NCBI RefSeq assembly: GCF_008704395.1
Contig: NZ_CP023695.1
Span: 7,316,001 to 7,380,000 of the forward strand
Reading direction: 5' to 3'
Source of the DNA: Streptomyces alboniger
Lineage (GTDB): Bacteria > Actinomycetota > Actinomycetes > Streptomycetales > Streptomycetaceae
Length of the DNA stretch: 64,000 nt
Position 1 is the stretch's first letter. Every line of letters starts with the position of its first letter. This document shows positions 37,895 through 46,671 of the stretch, in pieces. Made by a program: the position numbers and the translations under genes. The notes beneath the pieces were generated by a model. It did not search any database. It was not told the origin of the DNA and saw nothing but the letters and a program-made list of their open reading frames with translations.

Positions 37895-38236
37895 TCACAC
37901 CTCGGCGAAGCCGCCGCTCAGCGCCGCGGCCAGCCGCAGATGGGGTGCCGCGTCGGCCGTCCGGCCCTGTCGCTCCAGCGTGCGCCCCAGCATCAGCCTG
38001 GCGTAGCCCTCGACCGGGTCCAGCTCGATCACCTTGCGCAACTCGCCCTCGGCGCGCACCAGTTGGGCCGAGTGGTAGTAGGCGCGGGCGAGCAGCAGCC
38101 GCGGGGCGACCTGCTCGGGCACCTCGTCGGCCAGGGCGTCGAGGATCCCCGCCGCCGTCACGTACTCCTTGGCGTCGAAGAACTGCCGGGCGCGCTCCCA
38201 GCGCTCCGCCGCGGTCCCGTGGCCGTAATACGTCAT
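37895..38236 (-). CDS. Small tetratricopeptide-repeat protein
   Basis: A 113-residue protein made of TPR-like helices: AERWERARQFFDAKEYVTAAGIL, APRLLLARAYYHSAQLVRAEGEL and GYARLMLGRTLERQGRTADAA. This short TPR protein is frequent in Streptomyces, usually divergent from a pirin gene as here. ATG at 38236. It probably acts as a small binding scaffold; no catalytic residues are seen. Confidence 0.85.
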   Translation of the reverse strand: MTYYGHGTAAERWERARQFFDAKEYVTAAGILDALADEVPEQVAPRLLLARAYYHSAQLVRAEGELRKVIELDPVEGYARLMLGRTLERQGRTADAAPHLRLAAALSGGFAEV

Positions 38237-38326
38237 CTCCACTGTCTGCCTCCTTCGGGCGCTGCAACGACTCCACGTGGTTGAATATTCCACCACTCCT
38301 GGTGTGGGTGATGCACCGACGGGGGA

Positions 38327-38355
38327 CTGACGTGCGGCGCCCCCGGGGCTAGGTT
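38327..38355 (+). promoter_or_regulatory. Promoter for a leaderless pirin transcript
   Basis: CTGACG (38327-38332) and TAGGTT (38350-38355) are separated by 17 nt, close to the vegetative consensus. The -10 box ends 7 nt before the pirin ATG at 38363, so transcription would begin at or next to the start codon; no ribosome site is present. Confidence 0.6.
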
Positions 38356-38362
38356 GTGCGGC

Positions 38363-39328
38363 ATGAGCAATGTTGATCGCGAGGCGGTTCCGAGCCGGTG
38401 CGGCGGCCGAGGGTTCGTCGTCGCGGAACCGGTACGGGAACTCCTCAGCCCCCGGCGGGTGAAGCTCGGCGAGTCCACCGAAGTCCGCCGACTGCTGCCC
38501 AACCTCGGACGCCGCATGGTCGGCGCCTGGTGCTTCGTCGACCACTACGGCCCCGACGACATCACGGACGAGCCCGGCATGCAGGTGCCGCCCCACCCGC
38601 ACATGGGCCTCCAGACGGTCAGCTGGCTGCACGACGGCGAGGTCCTGCACCGCGACTCCACCGGCAGCCTGCGGACCATCGGCCCTCGCGAGCTGGGCCT
38701 GATGACCTCGGGCCGGGCCATCTCCCACTCCGAGGAGAGCCCGAGGTCGCACGCCCGCTATCTGCACGGCGCGCAGCTGTGGGTCGCCCTGCCCGACACC
38801 GACCGCCACACGGCCCCGCACTTCGAACACCACGCGGAGCTTCCCCGGATCACCGCGCCCGGCCTGAGCGCGACGCTGATCCTGGGCGCCCTCGACGGGG
38901 CGACCTCTCCCGGCACGACGTACACCCCGATCGTCGGCGCGGACCTCACCCTGGCCGACAGCGCGGACGTACGCCTCCCGCTGGAGCCGGACTTCGAGTA
39001 CGCGGTCCTGTCCATGTCCGGCGAGGCCCACGTCGACGGCGTCCCGGTCCTCCCCGGCTCCATGCTCTACCTGGGCTGCGGCCGCACCGAACTCCCCCTG
39101 CGCGCCGAGTCGAACGCGTCCGTGATGCTCCTGGGCGGCGAGCCGTTCGAGGAGGAACTGGTCATGTGGTGGAACTTCGTCGCCCGCTCCCACGAGGAGA
39201 TCGAGGAGGCCAGGACCGCCTGGACGACGGGCACCCGCTTCGGCGAGGTAAAGGGTTACGACGGCGCGCCGCTGCCCGCGCCGGAACTGCCGCCGGTGGC
39301 GCTGAAGCCGCGGGGGAGGGTGCGCTGA
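38363..39328 (+). CDS. Pirin family protein
   Basis: The 321-residue protein has the pirin cupin motifs: RMVGAWCFVDHYGPDD, PPHPHMGLQTVSWLHDGEVLHRDS and a conserved GLMTSGRAISHSEE, with the His/Glu metal ligands of the first cupin. Bacterial pirins bind iron; some act as quercetin dioxygenases or as modulators of metabolism. ATG at 38363 lies directly after a promoter, so the mRNA is probably leaderless. It is divergent from the small TPR gene. Confidence 0.92.
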   Translation: MSNVDREAVPSRCGGRGFVVAEPVRELLSPRRVKLGESTEVRRLLPNLGRRMVGAWCFVDHYGPDDITDEPGMQVPPHPHMGLQTVSWLHDGEVLHRDSTGSLRTIGPRELGLMTSGRAISHSEESPRSHARYLHGAQLWVALPDTDRHTAPHFEHHAELPRITAPGLSATLILGALDGATSPGTTYTPIVGADLTLADSADVRLPLEPDFEYAVLSMSGEAHVDGVPVLPGSMLYLGCGRTELPLRAESNASVMLLGGEPFEEELVMWWNFVARSHEEIEEARTAWTTGTRFGEVKGYDGAPLPAPELPPVALKPRGRVR

Positions 39329-39730
39329 GCTGGGGTTTCGCGTCTGAGGCAGGCGAGCGGGAGTCTCTCGGGAGAGGCCGTGATCGCTAGCGGCGGGCAT
39401 ACCGGAAGGGTTGGGCCGATCCCGGACGTGATCAGCCCGACGGCGGGTCGCGGCTTGCGCGTGTCGGCATGTGTGACCAGGTCTAATCGGACTCATGCCG
39501 ACCTTCTGGTGACTCTACTGACGAGTAATCAGATCGGTGGTCCTTGACTGTGTGCTGGTGGGAGAGCAGGCGCCGCCATGCTTCGAGCGGGGGCAGCGGC
39601 ATTGTTTCGCTTGCTGACCGTCTGATACTGACTGATCGAGGGGACTTGTCCACGACCCATGACCGCGCCGCGGCCTGGGTCCCGTTTATGCCCGGCGCAG
39701 GGTGCCTCCCGGGGTGCGACGGAGGCGTCA
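39329..39730. other. Gene-free stretch, left edge of island
   Basis: No convincing coding frame is visible. Third-position bias is lost and GC drops compared with the region to the left, which suggests the edge of acquired DNA. No tRNA or direct repeat that could serve as an attachment site was recognised. Confidence 0.5.
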
Positions 39731-39898
39731 ATGACTGCATATTCATTCGGCCGACGGCCGTTTCGTGGCGAGCGGCGTGGACTTACGCTCTATGCGTGGT
39801 TTGGGGTGATCAGGGCGCTGGGCAGCGTAGTGATCCATGCGTTCGGAGTGCAGCAGATTCTTCGTCTGTTGGCGGTACACGGCCTTATCCGCATCTGA
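39731..39898 (+). CDS. Candidate 55-residue hydrophobic small protein
   Basis: ATG at 39731 is preceded by GGAGG (39721-39725) with a 5-nt gap, a strong ribosome site. The product has a basic N terminus (GRRPFRGERRG) and then one long hydrophobic or amphipathic segment (LTLYAWFGVIRALGSVVIHA, then further to LIRI at the end). G/C at third positions is only about two thirds, low for this genome. No family was recognised. It could be a real small membrane protein of foreign origin or a chance frame. Confidence 0.35.
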   Translation: MTAYSFGRRPFRGERRGLTLYAWFGVIRALGSVVIHAFGVQQILRLLAVHGLIRI

Positions 39899-40745
39899 CC
39901 CGCGGGAAAGCGCTGGGTCGCCCACTGTAAAACTGAGTTGGGCCGCGCATGATCCGGATTGGTGTGCGAAGTCAGCGGGGAGCTTCACGCTGTCACCATG
40001 GCGCAGGCGTAATAACCGGCCAGGAGCGTCCAGGCGATCTGGAGTGGTGGCGTTGGGCCGTTCCAGGGCCTTGTGAGGTCGGGACTGCCGTGCTGATGCT
40101 GAGCCGTGTGTGAGAAACGCGCGAGAGGTATGGGCCCGTCGGCTGGCGCCGGTGAGGGGATCTGCGTGTGGCGGTCGGCGCTGTAACTGGCCGGGACAGT
40201 CCTCCTTGGGATGATGCAGGCTGTCTGTCATAGCCTCGCTAGGCGGTGGCCCCTGTGCTGACCATGGGCCTTCGTGATCGTGACCGGCCTTCCGGTAGCA
40301 ACTCGCCGTGTTCACGGAGTTGGGGGTGGTAACCGGGGCAGCGTTGTATCCATGCTACGCGGTGGGACACCGAGTTCCGCCGGATCGCTGCTTCCCGTCG
40401 CTCACCGCTTCATCCACCCTGATGCAGCCGTGAACAAAACCGTCCAGCTTCGCTGCGTTCGGCCAACTGTGCCCGCTGTCATGACGGTGGGACACATGCG
40501 GACCCTGGAGGTCCAGGTGCCTGGAGGTGGCTGGGCGGCAAGGGCGAAGTCGACGGCAAGCATCAACAAAGCGACCACGGACGGTCCCTGACCCCAAGCG
40601 GTCTGTTGAGCGACCGTCGTCAGTTTCGGCCTCCCCCCAGCCGGACTCTGTGAGAGCCAAGGGCGAAACATGGCTTTGCAAGGCTGGGTTCGTTACCTTC
40701 GTGCGGAAACAGTGACAACGTCAACGGATGCGCCAATGACCGTGC
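39899..40745. other. Non-coding or decayed stretch before the island P450
   Basis: Frames here are short, with mixed codon use on both strands, and none has a good ribosome site or family motif. Low GC and the lack of codon bias suggest decayed foreign DNA. No repeats or RNA genes were recognised. Confidence 0.45.
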
Positions 40746-41987
40746 TCATCGGCGCTGAGGTTCCTCTCTGTTGGTCTCCCAGGTCACCAGCAGGCGGTTC
40801 AGACCGCCTGTCACCTTTTGGTGGGCCACTTCTGGCTCCTCGGCAAGGCCGCCCGCCACTTGGAGTCGTGAGAACCTGGCCAGCCCGGTTAGGAACACGG
40901 ACAGTTCCAGTCTGGCCAGAGCCGCGCCCAGGCAGTAGTACTTCCCGTGCCCGAACGCGATGTGCGGGTTGGGGTCCCGGCGGATATCGAAGACCGAGGC
41001 GTCACGGAAGACCGCTTCGTCCCGGTTGGCGGACTGGAATGACAGGACGACGAGCTCGCCTGCTTTGATAGACGTCCCTGACACAGGAATGTCTGCCTGT
41101 GCGTAGCGCGGTATCCAGCCCCCGCCCGGGACAGCCAACCGCAGGATCTCCTCCACGGTCCCGGGGACGAGGGATACGTCCTGACACAGCGCGTTCCACT
41201 GGGAAGGGCGTGCCAGGAGGAAAAAGGTGCCGTACACCATGCGGGCGGCGACCGTGTCGAAGCCGGCGAGGAATACATCCAGAATCGCGTCTGCGTGTTC
41301 TTCGTCGCGCAGGTCTTCCGAACCCGTTCGTGCCAGGGCAAGACCGGCGAGAAGACTGTCGTCAGAGGTTATGTCGTGCGGTTGTCTCCGAATGCGTCGC
41401 AGGATCGAGTCGACGTCGTCCCGCAGGCGAGAGCGCAGGCGCACCGCCTCCCGGGCCCTGCCGGGTTCGCGGACCATGCCGGACCACTCGGTCATCGCAC
41501 GACGTAGTTCTTCGGGGAGGCCCAGCAAGTCGAAGATCACCCCCGCGGCCAAGGGGTACGCCAAATCCGCGCAGACGTCTGCGGGCGGCCCTGCTGCCAG
41601 ACAGGAGCGCACCAGGGTGTCGAACCGCGCTTCGGTGGAGGGCCTCAACCGGGTTGTCCGGCGGCTGCTGAAGTGGCGCGACAGTGTGTGCCGCCATCGG
41701 CGATGGTCAGTGGCCTCGTTCTCGTGCTCGCCGGTCGCTTCCATCAGGGCTGCGTCCCACAGTCGCGGAGCGCGGCGAGGATCTGGATGTGATCTCCCTA
41801 TGCGGGGGTCGCCGCACATGTTCTTGACCCCGTCGTAGGTGGTAACCAGCCAGGACTCGTCCCCGGTGGAGGTGTGTTGGCGAGTGGGGCCTGGCAGGGA
41901 GCGAAGTGCGGCGAAGGGGTGCGGCTCGTCCATGATGTGCGGACAGGGATAGGGAAGTGCCGACTCTGATGACGACTCGACTGTCAT
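40746..41987 (-). CDS. Cytochrome P450 (island biosynthetic set)
   Basis: A P450 of 413 residues from ATG at 41987; an in-frame ATG at 42044 would add 19 residues and overlap the ATP-grasp gene. The I helix is DVFLAGFDTVAARM with a canonical AGxDT, the ExxR lies in TVEEILRL, and the heme loop is FGHGKYYCLGAALARLEL. It thus looks fully active, unlike the first two P450s of the NRPS operon. It is the last gene after the NB-ARC regulator and the ATP-grasp ligase, which suggests oxidation of the ligase product. No ferredoxin is nearby. Its codon use is less GC-biased than the neighbouring core genes. Confidence 0.88.
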   Translation of the reverse strand: MTVESSSESALPYPCPHIMDEPHPFAALRSLPGPTRQHTSTGDESWLVTTYDGVKNMCGDPRIGRSHPDPRRAPRLWDAALMEATGEHENEATDHRRWRHTLSRHFSSRRTTRLRPSTEARFDTLVRSCLAAGPPADVCADLAYPLAAGVIFDLLGLPEELRRAMTEWSGMVREPGRAREAVRLRSRLRDDVDSILRRIRRQPHDITSDDSLLAGLALARTGSEDLRDEEHADAILDVFLAGFDTVAARMVYGTFFLLARPSQWNALCQDVSLVPGTVEEILRLAVPGGGWIPRYAQADIPVSGTSIKAGELVVLSFQSANRDEAVFRDASVFDIRRDPNPHIAFGHGKYYCLGAALARLELSVFLTGLARFSRLQVAGGLAEEPEVAHQKVTGGLNRLLVTWETNREEPQRR

Positions 41988-42015
41988 GGTGCCTACCGTC
42001 CCCCTTCGGCCGATC

Positions 42016-42945
42016 CTAGATGTGTTCGGCGACCCGTTGCGCACGCGTCCGCTGCACGTGCAGCGCCTTCTCGGAGATCGCCCGCGTCACCGTTTCGATC
42101 GATGAAGGCTGCACGGCGAGGAACAGGTTCGGCTCGATGAGCTCAAGTTCCATGACTGTAGGCCGGCCGTTCTCGTCGTCTACCAGGTCGACACGGGCGT
42201 AGAACAGCTGTTGCGCGTCCGGCACCACCGACAGGGCTCTTGTGGCTACGTCGAGCTCACTGGGCGTGGGTGCCCAGGGTTCCAGTCCGGGGTGGGCGAC
42301 TTTCCGGTGGTGGAAGGGCACGTTTGAGGCGAGCACAGCGTTCTTGCGGACGGCGTGCAAAAAGGAGCCGTCGAAGAAGACCAGCGCGCGTTCACCACTG
42401 ACCTCGACACGTGACATGTAGGGCTGCACCATGGCGGTGAGTCCTTCGTCGTGCATGTGACAGATGTGCTGGACAGCGGCGTGCTTGTCATCCGCCGTGT
42501 ACCGTGCTGCGTATCTCGCTCCCGCCCCTACCGCAGGCTTGATCACGAATTCGTCGGTGTTCGGCAGAGCGGCGGTCACCGACGACGCTTTGTCCCGGGT
42601 CAGGTACCGGGTCGGGACGGCAGGCACGCCGGCCTCCGTGAGGCGGGCGAGGTAGTACTTGTCGGAGCTCCAGTGGACGACCGGCGGTGGGTTGAGGAGG
42701 GTAGTGACACGGCTGCATCTGTCCACCCATTCCAAAAATTCGCTGGACCGCCAGGTGTAATCCCAGGTGGAGCGAATGAGGACCAGACTGTACTGACTCC
42801 AGTCGGTGCTCTGGTCGTCCCACTCCACGGAACTGGCTGTGACTCCAGCGGCGTTCAGGGCCGCCAAGAGGAGCGGCATGTCGTGATCAGTGTTGATCTC
42901 GGGGCGCGGCCTGGTGGTTACCAGTGCAACCTTGACTTCCGGCAT
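42016..42945 (-). CDS. ATP-grasp ligase (RimK/DcsG-like)
   Basis: The 309-residue protein has an N-terminal segment with LVLIRSTWDYTW, a SSDKYYLARL lid segment, EFVIKPAVGAGAR (the ATP-binding lysine strand), VQPYMSRVEVSGERALVFFDG and the metal-binding end VMELELIEPNLFL. This is a RimK-type ATP-grasp carboxylate-amine (or similar) ligase, the sort found in cycloserine and peptide-natural-product pathways. It would form an amide or ester from an acyl phosphate. The P450 gene follows at 28 nt. The substrate is unknown; a peptide or small amino acid is likely. Confidence 0.88.
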   Translation of the reverse strand: MPEVKVALVTTRPRPEINTDHDMPLLLAALNAAGVTASSVEWDDQSTDWSQYSLVLIRSTWDYTWRSSEFLEWVDRCSRVTTLLNPPPVVHWSSDKYYLARLTEAGVPAVPTRYLTRDKASSVTAALPNTDEFVIKPAVGAGARYAARYTADDKHAAVQHICHMHDEGLTAMVQPYMSRVEVSGERALVFFDGSFLHAVRKNAVLASNVPFHHRKVAHPGLEPWAPTPSELDVATRALSVVPDAQQLFYARVDLVDDENGRPTVMELELIEPNLFLAVQPSSIETVTRAISEKALHVQRTRAQRVAEHI

Positions 42946-42983
42946 GGGTCATTCCTTACTCGGGACGTGGCGTCGGGAGCAAG

Positions 42984-43217
42984 CTAGCAGCGCGGGCGAT
43001 CGTTCGCGGACTCGCCGTTCAATCGAATCTTTCTCTGCCCGGTCGGAAGTAGGGATCCATGTCTCTTCTGTCGCCTGCGCGATTCACCTTTCGGAGCGAT
43101 AGACGCCCTTGACGCTTCGACAATCGTAGAACTCAGGGCGTGTTGCGACCACATGCAAGAACTTTTCTGGCGTAATCTCGCTCTTTCTCCTGAAGAACTG
43201 ATCACTTTCCTTCTCAT
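42984..43217 (-). CDS. Candidate 77-residue basic peptide between NB-ARC and ATP-grasp genes
   Basis: An ATG at 43217, 3 nt after the stop of the NB-ARC gene and with GGAAG 7 nt upstream, opens a 77-codon frame that ends at 42984, 38 nt before the ATP-grasp start. The product is rich in Arg, Lys and Ser with a few Cys; it has TTA and many AGA codons, unusual for Streptomyces. It could be a precursor for the ATP-grasp enzyme, a small regulator, or just leader DNA. No known leader motif is seen, so confidence is low. Confidence 0.25.
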   Translation of the reverse strand: MRRKVISSSGERARLRQKSSCMWSQHALSSTIVEASRASIAPKGESRRRQKRHGSLLPTGQRKIRLNGESANDRPRC

Positions 43218-43220
43218 GTG

Positions 43221-46142
43221 TCACTTCCGTGCGGTGATCTTTTCCAGAAGGTCCACGGAGTTCCGTGTATCCGGGTGATCGTCGCCGAGAACCTGCCGAT
43301 AGCGTTGAACCGTGTCGGCCTGCAAGTCTTCGGCGCGGGCGAGTTGTTGTGAGTGATGCAGAGTCTCACTCAGGGCGTGCGCGGTCCGGAGGGTCTGGGG
43401 GTGGTCGGCGCCCAGGATCTGCTGGGAGCGCGCGAGCGTCTCCTCCTGGAGCGTCAGGGCCTGTCGCAGGTCGCCGAGCTTGCGCAGGATCGTCGCGTAG
43501 GAGTTCGCGGCCCGCAGAGTGTACGGATGGTCCTCACCAAAGACTCTGCGGCAGCGGTCCAAAGTATCCTCGTCGAGCGCCTTGGCATGCGCGTGGTCCC
43601 CGAGGGCGACGAGGTCGGCAGCCAGGTGGTTCGCCGACCGCAGCGTGTCCGGATGGTCGTCCCCGATGACGCGCCGGTACCGAGCCAGAGTGTCCTCGTG
43701 CAGCCTCCGGGCTTCGTCGTGATGGCCCAAGATGCTCAGATCGACAGCGAGGTGGTTGGCGGAGTGCAGCGTGTGGGGGTGGTCTTGGCCGAGGACGTCA
43801 CGATAGGAGTCGAAGGTGTCCCCCTGCAGTTGCCTAGCCGCCTCGTACCGGCCGAGCATCCGCAGGTTGATAGCGCTGCCGTGAGCGAGACGCAGCGTGT
43901 CCGTGTGCCGGGGCCCCAGAACCCGGTGGTATCGGGGTAGTGCGTCGTCATAGAGCCGCCGGGCCTCCTCGTACCGTCCTTGTTCACGCAGCCCTCGGGC
44001 CAGGCACCGGGTCACCCACAGGACATGGACATCGTCGGCGCCCAGTTCGCGCAGCCACGCCGAGCGCAGTGAGATTGCCAGTCGGGTGCCGGCATCGGCG
44101 TCACCTCGTTCGATGAGGTACCAAGACGCCTTGCAGGCCAGAGGGCGCAGGCGCGGGTTCCTGGAGGTGGTCGGCTCCACGGCGAGCACGTGCGGGACGA
44201 TGTGTGCCCACGCAGCCCAGGTGGACGGGGACTCAGGGTTGCCCGGATCGTTTTCCACGAGCATCCCATGGGAGTGCCGGCGCATGCTCTCCAGCGCGAT
44301 CGCGGGTAGCAGGTCCTTGACCACTCCCTGTACCAGTCGATGCAGGCGAACTCCGTCCCGGCCGCCCTTCGCCAGACCGAAGCGGACGGCTGTTCCGATG
44401 GCTCGCCGCAGACGCATTTCGTCCTCGGCCACCTGCGTCAGCACCGCTATGGACTCGTCGTCGCCCGACTCCCACTCGCCTCGTGTCATCAGCCAGCGCA
44501 CCGGAACCGACTCCGGAGCCAACAGGGCGCATACCCGCACGATGGCCAGCCCGACCGGATCGGCCTGGGCGAGCTGATCCAGACTCAGACCTATCACGGC
44601 CGCCAACGAACGCGGGTAATCACCGGCCTCGCCCTCACTCAGCAGAGCAGCCGGATGAGTGCTGAGTAAATTGAGATAGTCGCCGACCTCAGTCGCTGTC
44701 TCGGAGAGGAAGCCTCCTGCCTGGCACAGGGCGAGAGGCAGGAAGTCCAGCTGTTCCGCGAGTAATTCCGCCTCCCCACGGCCGAGGTCGGGGCAGTGTG
44801 CCTGCAGAAGCGCGACGGATTCCAGCGCTGCCATGCCTTCCACCTGCATCGTCGCAGCGATGCTTTCCCAACCGCCGACACGAGAGGTGATCAGTACATG
44901 ACCCGGGCCACCCGGAAGCCACTCGGAGACAGCGGCGCGCTCCTCGGCATTGTCGAAAATGATCAACCACCGGTCGCGTCCCCGCAGGTGTGCCTTGGCC
45001 ACGGCCGCCGCCGTAGCCGTATCGGTATCGCGCTCGACGAGTGCCAGCTCCACGGCGAGTGCAGCGATCTGATCACCGACCAGTGACGAATCGTCCGCTG
45101 CGATCCACCACACGACGTCGTAAGCGTAGGCACGCTGGTGCGCGTACTCGACAGCAATCTGAGTCTTCCCAACTCCGCCCAGCCCGCGTAATGCCTGAAC
45201 AACTGACGCGCCTCCCAGATCGAAGCGCTCACGCAGTCTGCGCAGGATGCCGTCCCTGCCGGTGAACTGGGGATTCCGGGGCTCCAAGTTCCACACGGGC
45301 GGCAGGGCACCGGGCACTCGGCTTGAGGCCGCGTGGGGCTCCGAGCGGGTCAGAGTCAGGGAGCCGTCGGGATCACTCACCCCCGGACGCACGCTGATCT
45401 GTCTGGCAGAGGGCGGATTGCCGAGCGTGACGAGCATCTGTTGCGCCGCCAGGGTGTCGGGGTGATCGGCTCCTAGAACTTTCGTGCACTCGTTGGTCAG
45501 CTGCAACGCCGCTGTCTCGGCATCGGCGTACTGTCCCTGCGCGGCCAGTACCTCGATCACTCCCAGCCGGGCCCGGAAGGCGACGTCGGTCCCCGAGGCC
45601 GGAAGGGCCGACTGCAGATCAGCGACTGCTCCATAGACCACCCCCGCCGACGCCCAATGGCCCTCACGGCGCAGAGCGTCGCCGACGTTCGTCCACGCTC
45701 TCGCCGCCCGCTCCAGCAGCAGACTCTGCTGCTTCAATTGTGCGCGGAGATCCTTGAGTTCCCGTTCCAGCACCACCGACCGCCGCCGCTCGTGGAGAAG
45801 GTCCGGCGAAGCCGGGTCTACCGCTGTAGATGACGGTTCAGCGACCTTGTACTGCACGGCGAGCCGGTTCCAGACGCCTTCCCAGACCTGCATCTCCTCC
45901 AGGTCCGCTCCGCACAACCGTACGAAGGTCAACAGGAATGCCTTGCTGGGAAACCTGCGTCCGCGCAGTACCTCACCGAGAGTTGTGCGGGGAAGGGAAG
46001 TCCCCAGCGACACCGCCGCCTTTTCCAGGTCCCGGTACGAAGGACTGTCGGCCCTGGCCCGGAGCATGTGCATGAAGCGGGACAACTCCTCCTTGGTCTG
46101 CGCCACCGAAGGATCGACGCGACTCTCCGAGCCGTGATCCAT
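43221..46142 (-). CDS. HTH / NB-ARC / TPR signalling protein (STAND ATPase)
   Basis: A protein of about 973 residues. The N terminus (TKEELSRFMHMLRARADSPSYRDLEKAA then TLGEVLRGRRFPSKAFLLTFVRLCG) is an XRE-like HTH. An NB-ARC NTPase follows with P loop LRGLGGVGKTQIAVEYA (about 316-330) and Walker B WLIIFDNAEE. The C-terminal third holds about six 42-residue TPR units with HPDTLRSANHLA-type motifs. STAND proteins act as signal-gated switches. ATG at 46142 is preceded by GGGGGG; ATG at 46160 or TTG at 46193 are alternatives. It lies upstream of the ATP-grasp and P450 genes on the same strand and is likely their regulator. Confidence 0.88.
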   Translation of the reverse strand: MDHGSESRVDPSVAQTKEELSRFMHMLRARADSPSYRDLEKAAVSLGTSLPRTTLGEVLRGRRFPSKAFLLTFVRLCGADLEEMQVWEGVWNRLAVQYKVAEPSSTAVDPASPDLLHERRRSVVLERELKDLRAQLKQQSLLLERAARAWTNVGDALRREGHWASAGVVYGAVADLQSALPASGTDVAFRARLGVIEVLAAQGQYADAETAALQLTNECTKVLGADHPDTLAAQQMLVTLGNPPSARQISVRPGVSDPDGSLTLTRSEPHAASSRVPGALPPVWNLEPRNPQFTGRDGILRRLRERFDLGGASVVQALRGLGGVGKTQIAVEYAHQRAYAYDVVWWIAADDSSLVGDQIAALAVELALVERDTDTATAAAVAKAHLRGRDRWLIIFDNAEERAAVSEWLPGGPGHVLITSRVGGWESIAATMQVEGMAALESVALLQAHCPDLGRGEAELLAEQLDFLPLALCQAGGFLSETATEVGDYLNLLSTHPAALLSEGEAGDYPRSLAAVIGLSLDQLAQADPVGLAIVRVCALLAPESVPVRWLMTRGEWESGDDESIAVLTQVAEDEMRLRRAIGTAVRFGLAKGGRDGVRLHRLVQGVVKDLLPAIALESMRRHSHGMLVENDPGNPESPSTWAAWAHIVPHVLAVEPTTSRNPRLRPLACKASWYLIERGDADAGTRLAISLRSAWLRELGADDVHVLWVTRCLARGLREQGRYEEARRLYDDALPRYHRVLGPRHTDTLRLAHGSAINLRMLGRYEAARQLQGDTFDSYRDVLGQDHPHTLHSANHLAVDLSILGHHDEARRLHEDTLARYRRVIGDDHPDTLRSANHLAADLVALGDHAHAKALDEDTLDRCRRVFGEDHPYTLRAANSYATILRKLGDLRQALTLQEETLARSQQILGADHPQTLRTAHALSETLHHSQQLARAEDLQADTVQRYRQVLGDDHPDTRNSVDLLEKITARK

Positions 46143-46166
46143 TGAGCCCCCCGGATTCATGGCCAC

Positions 46167-46313
46167 TGTCCCGTGGTGTCCCGGAACGTCCAACAGCTTA
46201 AGTGTCCCATGCCAATTCGGGACAGGGATTGTCCCAACTTGGGGCCCGAATGTCCCGGGCAGGCCCGATGAGAGCCCAAATCATCCGGCTTTGGCCTCAC
46301 GACTGGTGGGACA
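46167..46313. promoter_or_regulatory. Cluster of TGTCCC/GGGACA boxes in the divergent promoter region
   Basis: Seven copies of TGTCCC or its complement GGGACA occur within 147 bp: at 46167, 46177, 46203, 46219 (complement), 46230, 46251 and 46308 (complement). The pair 46203-46208 and 46219-46224 forms an inverted repeat with a 10-nt spacer, and 46219-46235 another with a 5-nt spacer. They lie between the NB-ARC gene and the divergent small membrane protein gene. This looks like a multi-site operator. Confidence 0.65.
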
Positions 46314-46374
46314 GCTCCACTTGTTGCTCTGATGAATCATCGGTGCAACAGGCCAGTTCCCTAAGGAGGCCCTG

Positions 46375-46671
46375 GTGTTCAGGAAACGGAAGGTTCGTTT
46401 GCCGGCTGGAAAGCGGTTCCGTCCGGCGAACGGCCATCACGCTTTGTTCTTTGCCGCCCTGGGGGGGACGGGGGCAGGCCTCACCATGGCCCTCGCGGGC
46501 GCCCCGACCGTTGATGCCGGAAGCTTCGGCCTCGCGCTGGCCGCCGTCATGCTGAAGATGCTCCAGCAGCCCAGCGCTGGTGCGGTACCTCAGCCTAGGA
46601 AGGAAGAGGGGGGCAAGGAGCAGTTCGAGACTGGAACGGATGCCGAGACAGGCAGGCCCGAGAGGGGATGA
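46375..46671 (+). CDS. Small membrane protein, 98 residues
   Basis: GTG at 46375 has AAGGAGG at 46363-46369, an excellent ribosome site. The product has a basic N terminus (MFRKRKVRLPAGKRFRPANG), a hydrophobic middle (about residues 22-62, one or two membrane helices) and a charged polar tail (RKEEGGKEQFETGTD). It resembles no enzyme. It is divergent from the NB-ARC gene and shares its putative TGTCCC operators, so it may belong to the same response. Confidence 0.65.
   Translation: MFRKRKVRLPAGKRFRPANGHHALFFAALGGTGAGLTMALAGAPTVDAGSFGLALAAVMLKMLQQPSAGAVPQPRKEEGGKEQFETGTDAETGRPERG

Noticed and set aside
39743..40315. A 190-codon frame on the - strand in the gene-poor stretch
   Set aside because: Codon use is not Streptomyces-like, there is no ribosome site, and the product has no recognisable domain; it overlaps the better-supported small + strand frame.
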